Shown here: one piece after another, positions 7,982 through 16,702 of the stretch | Numbering within the stretch: position 1 is the stretch's first letter | How the letters are laid out: the number at the start of each line of letters is the position of its first letter | Source: an uncultured Alphaproteobacteria bacterium | GTDB taxonomy: Bacteria; Pseudomonadota; Alphaproteobacteria; Rhizobiales; Pleomorphomonadaceae | Direction: 5' to 3' | Assembly: GCA_937900425.1 (NCBI GenBank) | Contig: CALCDT010000245.1 | Span: 1 to 18,841 of the forward strand | DNA length: 18,841 bases | Translations under genes and position numbers: made by a program | Notes under the pieces: generated by a model | Seen by the model: the letters and a program-made list of their open reading frames with translations, nothing else | Databases searched by the model: none | What the model was told of the DNA's origin: nothing

Positions 7982-9304
7982 TCACTTGCCGATGCAGAAG
8001 GTCGAAAAGATCGCGCCGAGGATCTCCTCGACGCCGATTTCTCCGGTCAACGCGGCGAGTGCCGCACTGGCACGACGCAGCGATTCGGCGCGCAGTTCGA
8101 GCGGAATCCCGGCGGCCTCCACCGCTTCGTCGAGCCCCGCCGCCAAGGCCTCGAGACAGCGCCGCTGTCGCTCCCGCGTCACCGCCACGCTCTCGGGGGA
8201 AAGACGCTGGCCGAAGTGTCGGGCCAACGCGTCGAGCAGTTCCGCGATGCCCTCGCCGCTCCTGACGGACAGCGCGTGGTCGGCGGAGACTTCACCGGCT
8301 GGGGAGCCGAGATCGGCCTTGGTCGCAACCCGCCACAGCGGCCTGCCTGAGGAGACGAGGTCGGCCGGCGCAGGTTCTCCTCGATCCGACAGCCAAAGCA
8401 CGAGGTCCGCCGCCTGCGCCCGTTCGCGTGCCCGGCGGATGCCTTCCGCCTCGACCACCTCGTCGGTGTCGCGCAGTCCGGCGGTGTCGACCAACGTCAC
8501 CGGCAGGCCCTTCAGATCGAGGTGGACCTCGAGCGTGTCGCGCGTCGTCCCCGGGACGTCGGTGACGATCGCCACCTCGCGCCGGCTCAGGGCGTTGAGC
8601 AGGCTCGACTTGCCGACGTTCGGCGGGCCGACCAGCGCCACCTCGAATCCTTCGCGCAGCCGCTCCGCCGCCGCAGCACCCGCAAGGACGGCGCCGACTT
8701 CCGCCCGCAATGCGGCGACCTCGTCCCAGATCGCCTCGGACGCGGCCTCGGGCACGTCCTCCTCGTCGGCGAAGTCGAGTTCGGCCTCGATCATCGCCCG
8801 GACCTGGAGCAGGCGACCACGCCAGTCGGCCGCCCGCCGTGACAAAACACCCGACATCTGCCCGACCGCCTGGGCCCGCTGGGTCTCGGTCTCGGCGGCG
8901 AGGAGGTCGGCGAGACCCTCGACTTCGGTCAGGTCGAGCTTGCCGTTGTCGAAGGCCTGCCGGGTGAAGGCGCCGGGCTCGGCGAGGCGGTAACCCGGCA
9001 GGGTGCCGAGGGCCTCGATCATCGCCGCGACGACCGCCCGCCCGCCGTGAAGGTGAAACTCGGCGACGTCGGCGCCGGTGAAACTCGCCGGCCCCTCGAA
9101 GAAAAGCACGATCCCGCGGTCGATCAGGCGACCGTCGCGGGGATCGCGGAAGGAGGCGAGCGCGGCCCGGCGCGGTTGCGGTACCCTTCCGGCGATCCTT
9201 TCGAGCCCGAATCGAACACCGTCGCCGCTGGCACGGATCACCGCGACCCCCGACGGCGTTCGTCCGGAAGAGAGGGCGAAGAGCGTGGCACCCGGCTGCG
9301 TCAT
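7982..9304 (-). CDS. mnmE: tRNA modification GTPase MnmE (TrmE)
   Basis: 440-residue GTPase that forms a complex with MnmG for U34 modification. The N-terminal tetrahydrofolate-binding domain (about 1-118) includes FTGADVAEFHLHGG and LAEPGAFTRQAFDNGKLDL. A central helical domain holds an inserted G domain: G1 GPPNVGKSS (226-234), G2 GTTRD (252-256), G3 DTAG (273-276) and G4 TKAD (328-331), where threonine replaces the usual asparagine of NKxD. The C-terminus ends FCIGK with the invariant Cys437. ATG 9304 (MTQPGATLFALSSG) fits the family start. It is separated from mnmG by the 268-bp parS gap and is divergent from the YyaL gene across 128 bp in which I see no clear promoter. Confidence 0.97.
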   Translation of the reverse strand: MTQPGATLFALSSGRTPSGVAVIRASGDGVRFGLERIAGRVPQPRRAALASFRDPRDGRLIDRGIVLFFEGPASFTGADVAEFHLHGGRAVVAAMIEALGTLPGYRLAEPGAFTRQAFDNGKLDLTEVEGLADLLAAETETQRAQAVGQMSGVLSRRAADWRGRLLQVRAMIEAELDFADEEDVPEAASEAIWDEVAALRAEVGAVLAGAAAAERLREGFEVALVGPPNVGKSSLLNALSRREVAIVTDVPGTTRDTLEVHLDLKGLPVTLVDTAGLRDTDEVVEAEGIRRARERAQAADLVLWLSDRGEPAPADLVSSGRPLWRVATKADLGSPAGEVSADHALSVRSGEGIAELLDALARHFGQRLSPESVAVTRERQRRCLEALAAGLDEAVEAAGIPLELRAESLRRASAALAALTGEIGVEEILGAIFSTFCIGK

Positions 9305-9420
9305 GTTCGATCCCGTTTCCGTGCCCGATCGACCCTGTCATCGGCGCCCTTCCAAGGCTAGCCTGCGCGACGGGCGACCCGGCGGGCGGGCGAGCCCCGG
9401 GCACGATCCCAACCGCGAGC

Positions 9421-9425
9421 GAGGA
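9421..9425 (+). promoter_or_regulatory. Ribosome binding site supporting a TTG start
   Basis: GAGGA lies 7 nt before TTG 9433. I see no in-frame ATG or GTG just upstream, so this site decides the start of the DUF255 gene. Confidence 0.6.
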
Positions 9426-9432
9426 CGGCTAC

Positions 9433-11451
<2,019 letters not shown>

Positions 11452-11475
11452 GACCGAATGAAGCCGAAACGCGAA

Positions 11476-11514
11476 AGGCCGCCGCATCGCCCGGGCGATG
11501 CGGCGGCCTCTTTC
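11476..11514. terminator. Strong bidirectional terminator between the DUF255 gene and rho
   Basis: 15-nt arms at 11476-11490 and 11495-11509 pair perfectly around the loop CCGG, followed on + by TCTTTC (11509-11514); on the - strand the stem is followed by TTTCGCG. The hairpin separates two convergent genes. The T runs are short, so efficiency from either side is inferred. Confidence 0.75.
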
Positions 11515-11553
11515 GGTCGGGGAGGGGTGCGAGCGCCGGCGCGGCGCGGCCCC

Positions 11554-12819
11554 TCAGGTGTTCATCGAATCGAAGAAATCCTGGTTGGTCTTCGTCTGCC
11601 GCAGCTTGTCGAGCAGGAACTCGGTGGCGTCGGTGGTTCCCATCGGGTTGAGGATGCGGCGCAGGACGAAGGTCTTCTTGAGCTTGTCCGGCGGCACCAG
11701 CAGGTCCTCCTTGCGGGTGCCCGAGCGCTGGATGTCGATCGCCGGGAACACGCGCTTGTCGGAGATCTTGCGGTCGAGGATGAGCTCCGAGTTGCCGGTG
11801 CCCTTGAACTCCTCGAAGATCACCTCGTCCATGCGGCTGCCGGTGTCGATCAGCGCCGTCGCGATGATCGTCAGCGATCCGCCTTCCTCGATGTTGCGCG
11901 CCGCGCCGAAGAAGCGCTTGGGCCGCTGCAGGGCGTTGGCGTCGACGCCGCCGGTCAGCACCTTGCCGGAGGACGGCACCACGGTGTTGTAGGCCCGGCC
12001 GAGGCGGGTGATCGAATCGAGCAGGATGACGACGTCGCGTCCGTGCTCGACGAGGCGCTTGGCCTTCTCGATGACCATTTCGGCGACCTGGACGTGGCGG
12101 GTCGCCGGCTCGTCGAAGGTGGAGGACACCACCTCGCCCTTCACCGAGCGCTGCATGTCGGTGACCTCCTCGGGCCGCTCGTCGATCAGCAGCACGATCA
12201 GGTAGCAGTCCGGGTGGTTGGTCGTGATCGAATGGGCGATGTTCTGGAGCAGCACCGTCTTGCCGGTGCGCGGCGGCGCGACGATCAGCGCGCGCTGGCC
12301 TTTGCCGAGAGGGGCGACCAGATCGATGATCCGCGCCGAGAGGTCCTTCTGGGTGACGCCCTCGATCTCCATGCGGAAGCGTTCGTCCGGATAGAGCGGG
12401 GTCAGGTTGTCGAAGTGGACCTTGTGGCGGGCCTTGTCGGGGTCTTCGAAGTTGACGGTGTTGACCTTGAGAAGCGCGAAATAGCGTTCGCCTTCCTTGG
12501 GAGAGCGGATCTGGCCCTCGACCGTGTCGCCGGTTCTCAGAGAGAAGCGGCGGATCTGCGAGGGCGAGACGTAGATGTCGTCCGGCCCCGGCAGGTAGTT
12601 GGCATCGGGAGAGCGGAGGAAGCCGAAGCCGTCCTGGAGGACCTCGACGACGCCTTCGCCGATGATGTCGACATCCTGGGCCGCGAGTTGCTTCAGGATG
12701 GCGAACATCAGTTCCTGCTTGCGCATCGTGGAGGCGTTCTCGACCTCCAGTTCCTCGGCCACCGACAGCAGTTCGGTCGGCGTCTTGGACTTCAGATCCT
12801 GGAGTTTCATCTCCGGCAT
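11554..12819 (-). CDS. rho: Transcription termination factor Rho
   Basis: 421-residue hexameric RNA helicase that ends transcription at C-rich rut sites. The N-terminal helical part (MKLQDLKSKTPTELLSVAEELEVENASTMRKQEL) is followed by the cold-shock-like RNA-binding domain with DGFGFLRSPDANY (63-75), Walker A APPRTGKT (181-188), Walker B VVILLDSI (263-270, Asp268), the Q-loop region SSGKVLTGGVDANAL and the R-loop region EEFKGTGNSELILDR. It ends FFDSMNT. Length matches E. coli Rho (419). ATG 12819 (MPEMKLQ) has GAG 6 nt upstream; ATG 12810 is an alternative without proper SD spacing. A promoter about 250 bp upstream predicts a long leader. Confidence 0.97.
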   Translation of the reverse strand: MPEMKLQDLKSKTPTELLSVAEELEVENASTMRKQELMFAILKQLAAQDVDIIGEGVVEVLQDGFGFLRSPDANYLPGPDDIYVSPSQIRRFSLRTGDTVEGQIRSPKEGERYFALLKVNTVNFEDPDKARHKVHFDNLTPLYPDERFRMEIEGVTQKDLSARIIDLVAPLGKGQRALIVAPPRTGKTVLLQNIAHSITTNHPDCYLIVLLIDERPEEVTDMQRSVKGEVVSSTFDEPATRHVQVAEMVIEKAKRLVEHGRDVVILLDSITRLGRAYNTVVPSSGKVLTGGVDANALQRPKRFFGAARNIEEGGSLTIIATALIDTGSRMDEVIFEEFKGTGNSELILDRKISDKRVFPAIDIQRSGTRKEDLLVPPDKLKKTFVLRRILNPMGTTDATEFLLDKLRQTKTNQDFFDSMNT

Positions 12820-13074
12820 ATATCACTCGCTGGTGTGGTGGAGCCGCCGGCCGCGCGGGCCTTGGCGTGTCTCGAAAAGGCGGGAAAGCTACTGTCGATC
12901 CGAAGGTCCGGAGGATGCGGAACGAGGGGGTTCCGGGACCATCACAACCGGGCGGATCGTGCCGTCGAAGCCGGAAAGGCGCGTCTGCCGCGCGTTCTCT
13001 TGCCGATGACCGGGCGTCCCGGGAGGGACACGAATCGGCTGATCGGCTTGCTCGGGCCGTACAGGGACCGACTT
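12820..13074 (-). promoter_or_regulatory. Long rho leader with C-rich stretch and small hairpins
   Basis: This gap of about 300 bp has no supported gene. Read on the - strand, the 55 nt from 12933 to 12879 contain 24 C and 11 G, a composition suited to Rho loading. CGGAAC/GTTCCG (12918-12923 with 12930-12935) and GTCCC/GGGAC (13016-13020 with 13025-13029) can form hairpins. A 17-codon ORF (MVPEPPRSASSGPSDRQ) is present without a good ribosome binding site. Rho autoregulation through leader attenuation is established in E. coli; here it is inferred. Confidence 0.45.
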
Positions 13075-13103
13075 GCTATAGTCTTTTCCGCGGCCTGAAA
13101 CAA
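13075..13103 (-). promoter_or_regulatory. Candidate rho promoter
   Basis: On the - strand, TTGTTT (13103-13098) and TATAGC (13080-13075) are separated by 17 nt, matching TTGACA and TATAAT at 3 and 4 of 6 positions. The predicted start near 13068 gives a leader of about 250 nt. No terminator is evident between hemJ and here, so read-through from hemJ is also possible. Confidence 0.45.
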
Positions 13104-13126
13104 GTCGGGGAGCGAGCGAATGCTTC

Positions 13127-13549
13127 TCAGAACGGCTTGAAGACGACGAGGACGACGATCGCGACGAGGAGAAGGGTCGGAACCTCGTTGGCGATCCGGA
13201 AGAAGCGCGAGGAGCGGGTGTTGCGATCCGCGGCGAAATCGCGCACGCAGCGCGCGCAGAAGCCGTGGAAACCGCTGAGCGCCAGCACGAAGGCGAGCTT
13301 GGCGTGGAGCCAGCCGGAACTGAAGAAACCGGCCTCGAAGGCGAGCCAGAGACCGAACACCCAGGTCGCGATCATCGCCGGCGTCATGATCGCCTTGAGC
13401 AACCGGCGTTCCATGACCTTGAAGGTCTCCGAGGTCGCCGACCCGGCGGGGGCGTCGGCATGGTAGACGAAGAGCCGAGGCAGGTAGAACTGCCCGGCCA
13501 TCCAGGCGATCAGCGACAGGATGTGCAGGGTCTTCAGCAGTTCGTACAT
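13127..13549 (-). CDS. hemJ: Protoporphyrinogen IX oxidase HemJ (CopD-like membrane protein)
   Basis: 140-residue inner-membrane protein of the HemJ/UPF0093 family that oxidises protoporphyrinogen IX to protoporphyrin IX, the penultimate step of haem synthesis. The family start MYELLKTLHILSLIAWMAGQFYLPRLFVYH carries the conserved His9 in the first transmembrane helix, and LHAKLAFVLALSGFHGF carries the conserved Lys84. Four hydrophobic helices can be seen (about 7-28, 52-72, 80-100, 120-138). ATG 13549 has GGAGAG about 8 nt upstream. It lies 85 bp downstream of hemE on the same strand, giving a haem pair; hemH is not in the window. Confidence 0.93.
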   Translation of the reverse strand: MYELLKTLHILSLIAWMAGQFYLPRLFVYHADAPAGSATSETFKVMERRLLKAIMTPAMIATWVFGLWLAFEAGFFSSGWLHAKLAFVLALSGFHGFCARCVRDFAADRNTRSSRFFRIANEVPTLLLVAIVVLVVFKPF

Positions 13550-13634
13550 CGGCTCGTCTCTCCAGCTTCACCCCGACGCCGCTTCGCTTCCACGCCGGAT
13601 GCGGTGCGAGGTCTTCCGGCTCATGCGCGCCTGA

Positions 13635-14663
13635 TCACGCGCCCCGGACCCGTCGCACCATCTGCTCGACGTGTTCCACCGGCGCCTCCGGCGTCACCCC
13701 GTGGCCGAGATTGAAGATGAAAGGCCCGCCGGCGAAGGCCTCCAGCACCGCGTCGACACCCTCGTCGAGCGCCCGGCCGCCGGCGACGAGGCGCATCGGG
13801 TCGAGGTTGCCCTGGACCGGCACCAGCGGCTGCACGGAGCTGCGGGCGAAATCGAGCGGCACCGACCAGTCGAGGCCGACCGCGGAAACCCCCGTGGTGC
13901 CGACGTAGGACGGCAGCCGGGCGCCGGCACCCTTGGGAAAGCCGATGATCTTCGCCCCCGGCACCTCGGCGCGCACCCCTTCGACGATCCGGCGCATCGG
14001 TTCGGCGGCGAAGGCGGCGAAGCCCTCGTCGTCGAGGGTGCCGGACCAGCTGTCGAAGACCTGCACCGCGTCGGCCCCGGCCCTGAGCTGGGCGACGAGA
14101 TAGCGGATCGAGGCTTCTGTCAGGACGTCGATCAGCGCAGAGAAGGCCTCGCGCCGGGCGAACAGCGCCTTCCTGGCCGGGGCCTGATCGGTGGTGCCGC
14201 GTCCGGCGATCATGTAGGTCGCCACCGTCCACGGCGCGCCGCAGAAGCCGAGAAGGGTGGTCTCGCCCGGAAGCGCCTCGCGGATCCGCGACACCGCCTC
14301 GAGCACCGGGGCGAGGTGACCCAGCACCCGCGTCGGATCGAGATGGCCGACCCGGTCGAGATCGAGCGGATCGAGCCTCGGCCCTTCACCCTCGACGAAG
14401 CGAACCTCCTGGCCGAGCGCGTCCGGGATCACCAGAATGTCGGAGAACAGGATCGCGGCGTCGAAGCCGAAGCGCCGGATCGGCTGGAGCGTGACTTCCG
14501 TGGCGAGTTCGGGCGAGTAGCAGAGGTCGAGGAAGCTGCCGGCCTCGGCCCGGGTGCGGCGGTATTCGGGCAGGTAGCGACCGGCCTGACGCATCATCCA
14601 GATCGGCGGCCGGTCCGGGCGCTCGCCCTCGAGGACGGCAATGAGCTTTCTCGTCGTCGTCAT
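13635..14663 (-). CDS. hemE: Uroporphyrinogen decarboxylase HemE
   Basis: 342-residue cytoplasmic enzyme that removes four acetate carboxyls of uroporphyrinogen III to give coproporphyrinogen III. The PROSITE-type signature PPIWMMRQAGRYLPEYR (19-35) carries the substrate-binding arginines, and DAAILFSDILVIPDALG carries the catalytic aspartate (Asp75). GFCGAPWTVATYMIAG is the second signature, and the C-terminal block FIFNLGHGVTPEAPVEHV ends as in the family. ATG 14663 is the family start, though no strong ribosome binding site is close (GGGAGAGG is about 17 nt away). It borders the putative origin, the conserved hemE / origin / DUF299 arrangement of alphaproteobacteria. I could not identify its promoter in the AT-rich stretch upstream. 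Confidence 0.96.
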   Translation of the reverse strand: MTTTRKLIAVLEGERPDRPPIWMMRQAGRYLPEYRRTRAEAGSFLDLCYSPELATEVTLQPIRRFGFDAAILFSDILVIPDALGQEVRFVEGEGPRLDPLDLDRVGHLDPTRVLGHLAPVLEAVSRIREALPGETTLLGFCGAPWTVATYMIAGRGTTDQAPARKALFARREAFSALIDVLTEASIRYLVAQLRAGADAVQVFDSWSGTLDDEGFAAFAAEPMRRIVEGVRAEVPGAKIIGFPKGAGARLPSYVGTTGVSAVGLDWSVPLDFARSSVQPLVPVQGNLDPMRLVAGGRALDEGVDAVLEAFAGGPFIFNLGHGVTPEAPVEHVEQMVRRVRGA

Positions 14664-14699
14664 GGCCGCTGGCTCGAACCTCTCCCGGGGATGAGAACG

Positions 14700-14739
14700 A
14701 AATTGAATCTAAGATTCTTTGAATTGATGTTTCTGTTTG
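14700..14739. other. AT-rich candidate DNA-unwinding element of oriC
   Basis: 29 of 40 bases are A or T, against a roughly 30% AT background. It contains the 13-bp inverted repeat GAATCT-A-AGATTC (14705-14717), which pairs two GANTC sites. It lies about 70-75 bp from the first 8/9 DnaA-box-like 9-mer. It is also the hemE upstream region, so promoter function is an alternative. Confidence 0.6.
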
Positions 14740-14806
14740 GGGGCTGGATATCAGGGATTGGCGCCGCTCCACAATGGGCCGGTTCGCCGGCAGTCGGACG
14801 GTGCCG

Positions 14807-14815
14807 TGTGGATAG
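14807..14815 (-). other. DnaA-box-like site 1
   Basis: CTATCCACA on the - strand, 8 of 9 to TTATCCACA; the closest full box to the AT-rich element. Confidence 0.6.
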
Positions 14816-14827
14816 GGCAGGGCGGAG

Positions 14828-14836
14828 TTGTCCACC
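14828..14836 (+). other. DnaA-box-like site 2 (weak)
   Basis: TTGTCCACC, 7 of 9. It starts 21 bp (two helical turns) from site 1, in the opposite orientation. Confidence 0.4.
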
Positions 14837-14903
14837 GGCGGATGACTACCGGAATAACAGCGCTGTTCCAGTCGGTTACGTCCAGTTCCACCGGTGAGGG
14901 GCC

Positions 14904-14912
14904 TGTGGATGG
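14904..14912 (-). other. DnaA-box-like site 3 (weak)
   Basis: CCATCCACA on the - strand, 7 of 9 to TTATCCACA. Confidence 0.4.
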
Positions 14913-14959
14913 AAGGGGGATCGTTTCGCGCGGCTGTGGCCGGTTACGATTCCTTCATC

Positions 14960-14968
14960 TTGTCCACA
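14960..14968 (+). other. DnaA-box-like site 4
   Basis: TTGTCCACA, 8 of 9. This form is the preferred box of other GC-rich bacteria such as actinobacteria. Confidence 0.65.
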
Positions 14969-15002
14969 GCCCTGGTGGCGGTCCGTCCCCCGGGCCGGCC
15001 GC

Positions 15003-15011
15003 TGTGGATGA
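15003..15011 (-). other. DnaA-box-like site 5
   Basis: TCATCCACA on the - strand, 8 of 9; one base from the Caulobacter G-box TGATCCACA. Confidence 0.6.
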
Positions 15012-15083
15012 AACCGGCGGTTCTCAACAGCCCCGGCGGCGGCCGGGCCGGCGCGGCGTCGTCGTCCCCGTTCGGCCGGTCGC

Positions 15084-15092
15084 TGTGGACAA
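15084..15092 (-). other. DnaA-box-like site 6
   Basis: TTGTCCACA on the - strand, 8 of 9 and identical to site 4; the box nearest ppsR. Confidence 0.65.
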
Positions 15093-15113
15093 ACGGCGGG
15101 AGAACGCCCGGCC

Positions 15114-15142
15114 TCGACAGGCAAGGCCTTCCGCCGCATAAG
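15114..15142 (+). promoter_or_regulatory. Candidate promoter for the ppsR-maf-aroE-coaE unit
   Basis: TCGACA (15114-15119; 5/6) and CATAAG (15137-15142; 4/6) are spaced 17 nt. The predicted start near 15149 gives a leader of about 46 nt to ATG 15195. It lies just beyond the last DnaA-box-like site. Confidence 0.45.
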
Positions 15143-15194
15143 CTTTCCGATCGGGTGCCGGCGTGCGCCGACCCGGCGGCGGCGGGAGAGGCCG

Positions 15195-16064
15195 ATGGGC
15201 GAGGCCAAGACCTATTTCCACATCCACCTCATCTCGGATTCGACCGGCGAGACCCTGCTCACCGTCGCCCGCGCCGTGGCCGCCCGCTACGAGGATCTCG
15301 TCTCGATCGAGCACGTCTATCCGCTGGTGCGCAGCGCCCGTCACCTCGACCGGGTGCTCGCCGACATCGACGAGGCGCCGGGGATCGTCCTCCACACCCT
15401 CGTCGACCGGGCGCTGTCGGCCCGCGTCGTCGCCGCCTGCAAGGCGGCTGGCGTTCCGGCCGTCGCGGTGCTCGACCCGGTGGTCGCCGCCTTCGACAGC
15501 TTCCTTCACATGCCGGCGAGCATGAAGGTCGGCGGCCAGCACGCCCTCGACGCCGACTATTTCAGCCGGATCGACGCCCTCGACTACACCATGGCCCACG
15601 ACGACGGCCAGCTTCCGGCCGACCTCGAGAGCGCCGACGTCGTCATCCTCGGCGTCAGCCGCACCTCGAAGACGCCGACGGCGATGTATCTGGCGATCCG
15701 CGGCCTCAAGGTGGTCAACGTGCCGCTGGTACCCGGGGTGGCGCTGCCGGAGGCGATCACCCGAGCGAAGCGGCCGCTGGTGGTCGGGCTGATCGCCAGC
15801 GCCGAGAGCATCCTCCAGGTCCGCCAGAACCGGCTGATCGCCATGGGCACCGGCGACGGCGCCACCGCCTACGTCGACCGCGCCGCCATCACCCGCGAGG
15901 TCGCCCAGGCGAGGCGCGTCTACGCCGAGAACGGCTGGCCGACCATCGACGTCACCCGCCGCTCGATCGAGGAGACCGCGACCGCGATCCTTGCACTGCT
16001 CAACCAACACCGCTACGGCAGGGAACCGCGGCCCGAGCGGGGATCGGACCGGGGGCCGGAGTGA
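15195..16064 (+). CDS. ppsR: Pyruvate, water dikinase / PPDK regulatory protein (DUF299)
   Basis: 289-residue bifunctional serine/threonine kinase and phosphorylase. By family it inactivates PEP synthase or pyruvate phosphate dikinase with ADP and reactivates it with phosphate, controlling PEP supply. The N-terminal signature FHIHLISDSTGETLLTVARAV (8-28) and the P-loop-like ILGVSRTSKTPTAMYLA (151-167) are diagnostic, as are ALDYTMAHDDGQ and QNRLIAMG. Which target this protein controls cannot be told, since neither enzyme is in the window. ATG 15195 has GGGAG 6 nt upstream. This gene (RP001-like) flanks the origin in many alphaproteobacteria. The tail after LLNQHRYG is charged and probably disordered. 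It ends 44 bp before maf. Confidence 0.95.
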   Translation: MGEAKTYFHIHLISDSTGETLLTVARAVAARYEDLVSIEHVYPLVRSARHLDRVLADIDEAPGIVLHTLVDRALSARVVAACKAAGVPAVAVLDPVVAAFDSFLHMPASMKVGGQHALDADYFSRIDALDYTMAHDDGQLPADLESADVVILGVSRTSKTPTAMYLAIRGLKVVNVPLVPGVALPEAITRAKRPLVVGLIASAESILQVRQNRLIAMGTGDGATAYVDRAAITREVAQARRVYAENGWPTIDVTRRSIEETATAILALLNQHRYGREPRPERGSDRGPE

Positions 16065-16108
16065 GGATTGCATCGCACGAGGGGACGACACGCCATGGAT
16101 TGCCGTCG

Positions 16109-16702
16109 ATGAGGCTGGTGCTCGCCTCCAACAGCGCCACCCGCGCCTCGATGCTGACCGGCGCCGGACTGATCTTCGAGCGCGTCGCCGCGGACGTCGA
16201 CGAACGCGCGGTGGAAGAGGCGCTCGAGGGCAGCGGCGCGGGAACCGACGACGTCGCCCAGGTGCTGGCCGACGTCAAGGCGGTCGAGGTCTCGATCCGC
16301 CGCCCGGACGCCCTCGTCATCGGCGCCGACCAGATGCTCTCGCTCGCCGGGCGCCGCTTCCACAAGGCCCCCGACATGGCCGCCGCGAAGCGCCAGCTGC
16401 TGGCGCTGGCCGGCCGTTCCCACGTCCTGAGCTCCGCCGTCGCCTGCGCCCGCGGCGGCGAGGTGGTCTGGCGCCACGTCGCCGAAGCCCGCCTCACCAT
16501 GCGCCCCTTCGGCGAAGCCTTCGTCGATCATTACCTCTCGATCGTCGGCGAACAGGCGCTGGCGAGCGTCGGCGGCTACCAGATCGAGGGCCTCGGCATC
16601 CAGCTGTTCGAGGAGATCGAGGGCGACCATTTCACCATTCTCGGGATGCCGCTGCTGCCGCTGCTCGGCTTCCTGCGCGAGGAGAAGGTTCTGGAGACAT
16701 GA
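16109..16702 (+). CDS. maf: Maf-family nucleoside triphosphate pyrophosphatase
   Basis: 197-residue Maf/HAM1-superfamily protein that hydrolyses non-canonical or modified nucleoside triphosphates to monophosphates. The N-terminal loop LVLASNSATRASMLTGAGL (3-21, S-x-S-x-x-R) and ALVIGADQMLSLAGRRFHKAPD (68-89, with Asp74 in the place of the catalytic aspartate) are the family motifs; GGYQIEGLGIQLFEEIEGDHFTILGMPL is the C-terminal signature. Subfamily choice (dTTP/UTP versus m7GTP) is not settled by eye. ATG 16109 fits the family start, but its own ribosome binding site is weak; the frame is open far upstream through ppsR. A 5-codon ORF (ATG 16095 to TGA 16112) overlaps this start. The stop overlaps the aroE start as ATGA. 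Confidence 0.93.
   Translation: MRLVLASNSATRASMLTGAGLIFERVAADVDERAVEEALEGSGAGTDDVAQVLADVKAVEVSIRRPDALVIGADQMLSLAGRRFHKAPDMAAAKRQLLALAGRSHVLSSAVACARGGEVVWRHVAEARLTMRPFGEAFVDHYLSIVGEQALASVGGYQIEGLGIQLFEEIEGDHFTILGMPLLPLLGFLREEKVLET

Larger units (their letters stand above)
14699..15092. other. oriC: Putative chromosomal replication origin (oriC)
   Basis: The 531-bp gap between divergent hemE and ppsR is the known origin position in Caulobacter and several other alphaproteobacteria. It has no gene. It contains an AT-rich element at its hemE end and six 9-mers with 7 or 8 of 9 matches to TTATCCACA (four minus-oriented, two plus), all at 14807-15092. CGGTTACG is repeated (14873-14880, 14941-14948) and TCCACCGG is repeated (14831-14838, 14887-14894). 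Three GANTC sites occur (14705, 14713, 14948). No TTAA-N7-TTAA CtrA site is seen. Position and box cluster make the call strong; activity is not shown by sequence alone. Confidence 0.85.

Noticed and set aside
5806..8265. 819-codon open frame on + opposite mnmG and the parS gap
   Set aside because: It is antisense to a secure gene, is arginine/glycine/alanine-rich without a recognisable domain, and runs through both parS sites. Long antisense frames are expected at this GC content.
9305..9432. Promoters for mnmE and the DUF255 gene in their divergent gap
   Set aside because: Promoters must lie here or nearby, but no hexamer pair with 16-18 bp spacing was convincing on either strand.
14894..16108. 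Upstream extension of the maf frame through the origin and ppsR
   Set aside because: The translation before 16109 is arginine/proline-rich and unlike any family; Maf proteins begin at the LVLASNSATR motif. The extension is a shadow of ppsR.
15991..16698. Upstream extension of the aroE frame through maf
   Set aside because: Arginine-rich shadow; AroE homology begins at 16699, exactly at the ATGA overlap with maf.
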